This document shows, one piece after another, positions 6,133 through 6,251 of a stretch of 6,251 bases of DNA. Numbering within the stretch: position 1 is the first letter of the stretch; every line of letters begins with the position of its first letter. The position numbers and the translations under genes were made by a program. The DNA comes from Megamonas sp. UBA1792 (GTDB lineage Bacteria; Bacillota_C; Negativicutes; Selenomonadales; Selenomonadaceae), in assembly GCA_002315155.1 (NCBI GenBank), contig DCFY01000061.1:1-6251 (forward strand), written 5' to 3'. The notes beneath the pieces were generated by a model. The model was not told the origin of the DNA. It made no database searches and saw nothing but the letters and a program-made list of their open reading frames with translations.

Positions 6133-6251
6133 TTATTTTACCATACCTTTTTCTTTTAAGCTAATATATTTATCATCACCAATAATTATATGATCCAATA
6201 CTGGAATATCCATGATTTTTCCAGCCTTTACAAGGCGCTCCGTAACCGAAA
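6133..6251 (-). CDS. radC: RadC-family JAB/MPN-domain protein, C-terminal end only
   Basis: Only the last 38 residues are visible, from [20 protein letters not shown] to the end GMVK and a TAA stop (6135-6133). The stretch [23 protein letters not shown] followed by YISLKEKG is the highly characteristic end of RadC (YicR, DUF2466) proteins, in which a JAMM metalloprotease-like fold is predicted. The metal-binding HxH...D residues lie upstream, outside the window. The family's biochemical role is unsettled; the old DNA-repair assignment is not well supported. Its position directly upstream of mreB is common in Firmicutes and supports both the call and cotranscription. The gene is incomplete only because the window ends. 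Confidence 0.9.
   Translation of the reverse strand, partial: SVTERLVKAGKIMDIPVLDHIIIGDDKYISLKEKGMVK

Noticed and set aside
5490..6164. A 224-codon open frame on the plus strand opposite mreB
   Set aside because: It is fully antisense to a clear MreB with intact motifs. The translation is rich in Ser, Ile, Pro and Thr with no recognisable domain, and no start region stands out. Long antisense frames are expected opposite well-conserved genes.
6185..6190. TATAAT on the minus strand inside the end of radC as a possible mreB promoter
   Set aside because: The -10 match is perfect, but nothing near TTGACA lies 16-18 bp upstream. The bases encode the conserved IIIG stretch of RadC, so AT-rich codons explain it.

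Overview
This window is a conserved cell-shape and division-site cluster, with every gene on the minus strand, so transcription runs from high to low coordinates. In transcription order it holds the 3' end of radC (6251-6133), mreB, mreC, mreD, mrdA (penicillin-binding protein 2), minC, minD, and the 5' part of minE, which is cut off at position 1. Both end genes are incomplete only because the window stops. Coding density is very high; the largest gap is 88 bp. I see no RNA gene, mobile element, CRISPR array or origin.

The organism is probably a low-to-moderate GC Firmicute. The order radC-mreBCD-mrdA-minCDE is typical of Clostridia and Negativicutes. A MinE gene directly after MinD points to an oscillating Min system rather than the Bacillus-type DivIVA/MinJ arrangement. 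The base composition and protein style (MinC with RGGQ, MreB starting [13 protein letters not shown]) make me lean to a Negativicute (Selenomonas/Veillonella relatives, Firmicutes with an outer membrane). This placement is inference and not proven by the window.

Region by region: positions 6251-6133 encode the last 38 residues of RadC. A 41-bp leader (6132-6092) precedes mreB. mreB, mreC and mreD overlap one another by ATGA (5051-5054 and 4107-4110), implying translational coupling. A 64-bp gap after mreD contains a perfect 12-bp hairpin (3577-3606), followed by the GTG start of mrdA. An 88-bp gap (1619-1706) separates mrdA from minC and carries the best promoter-like sequence in the window. 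minC, minD and minE are spaced by 11 and 15 bp, with each Shine-Dalgarno sequence placed on or next to the preceding stop codon.

Functionally, MreB filaments on the inner face of the membrane, with MreC and MreD, organise the elongation machinery in which MrdA crosslinks lateral-wall peptidoglycan. MinC, held on the membrane by MinD-ATP and swept off the midcell by MinE, stops FtsZ assembly near the poles. The cluster therefore joins side-wall growth with placement of the division site. The usual partner of MrdA, the glycosyltransferase RodA, is not in the window.

I found no previously undescribed system. The points most worth a second look are a pair of slippery A-tracts in the MinC linker that share one -1 frame exit, the mreD-mrdA hairpin, the promoter/motif block before minC, the two tandem MinE starts, and a perfect 11-bp palindrome inside mrdA.
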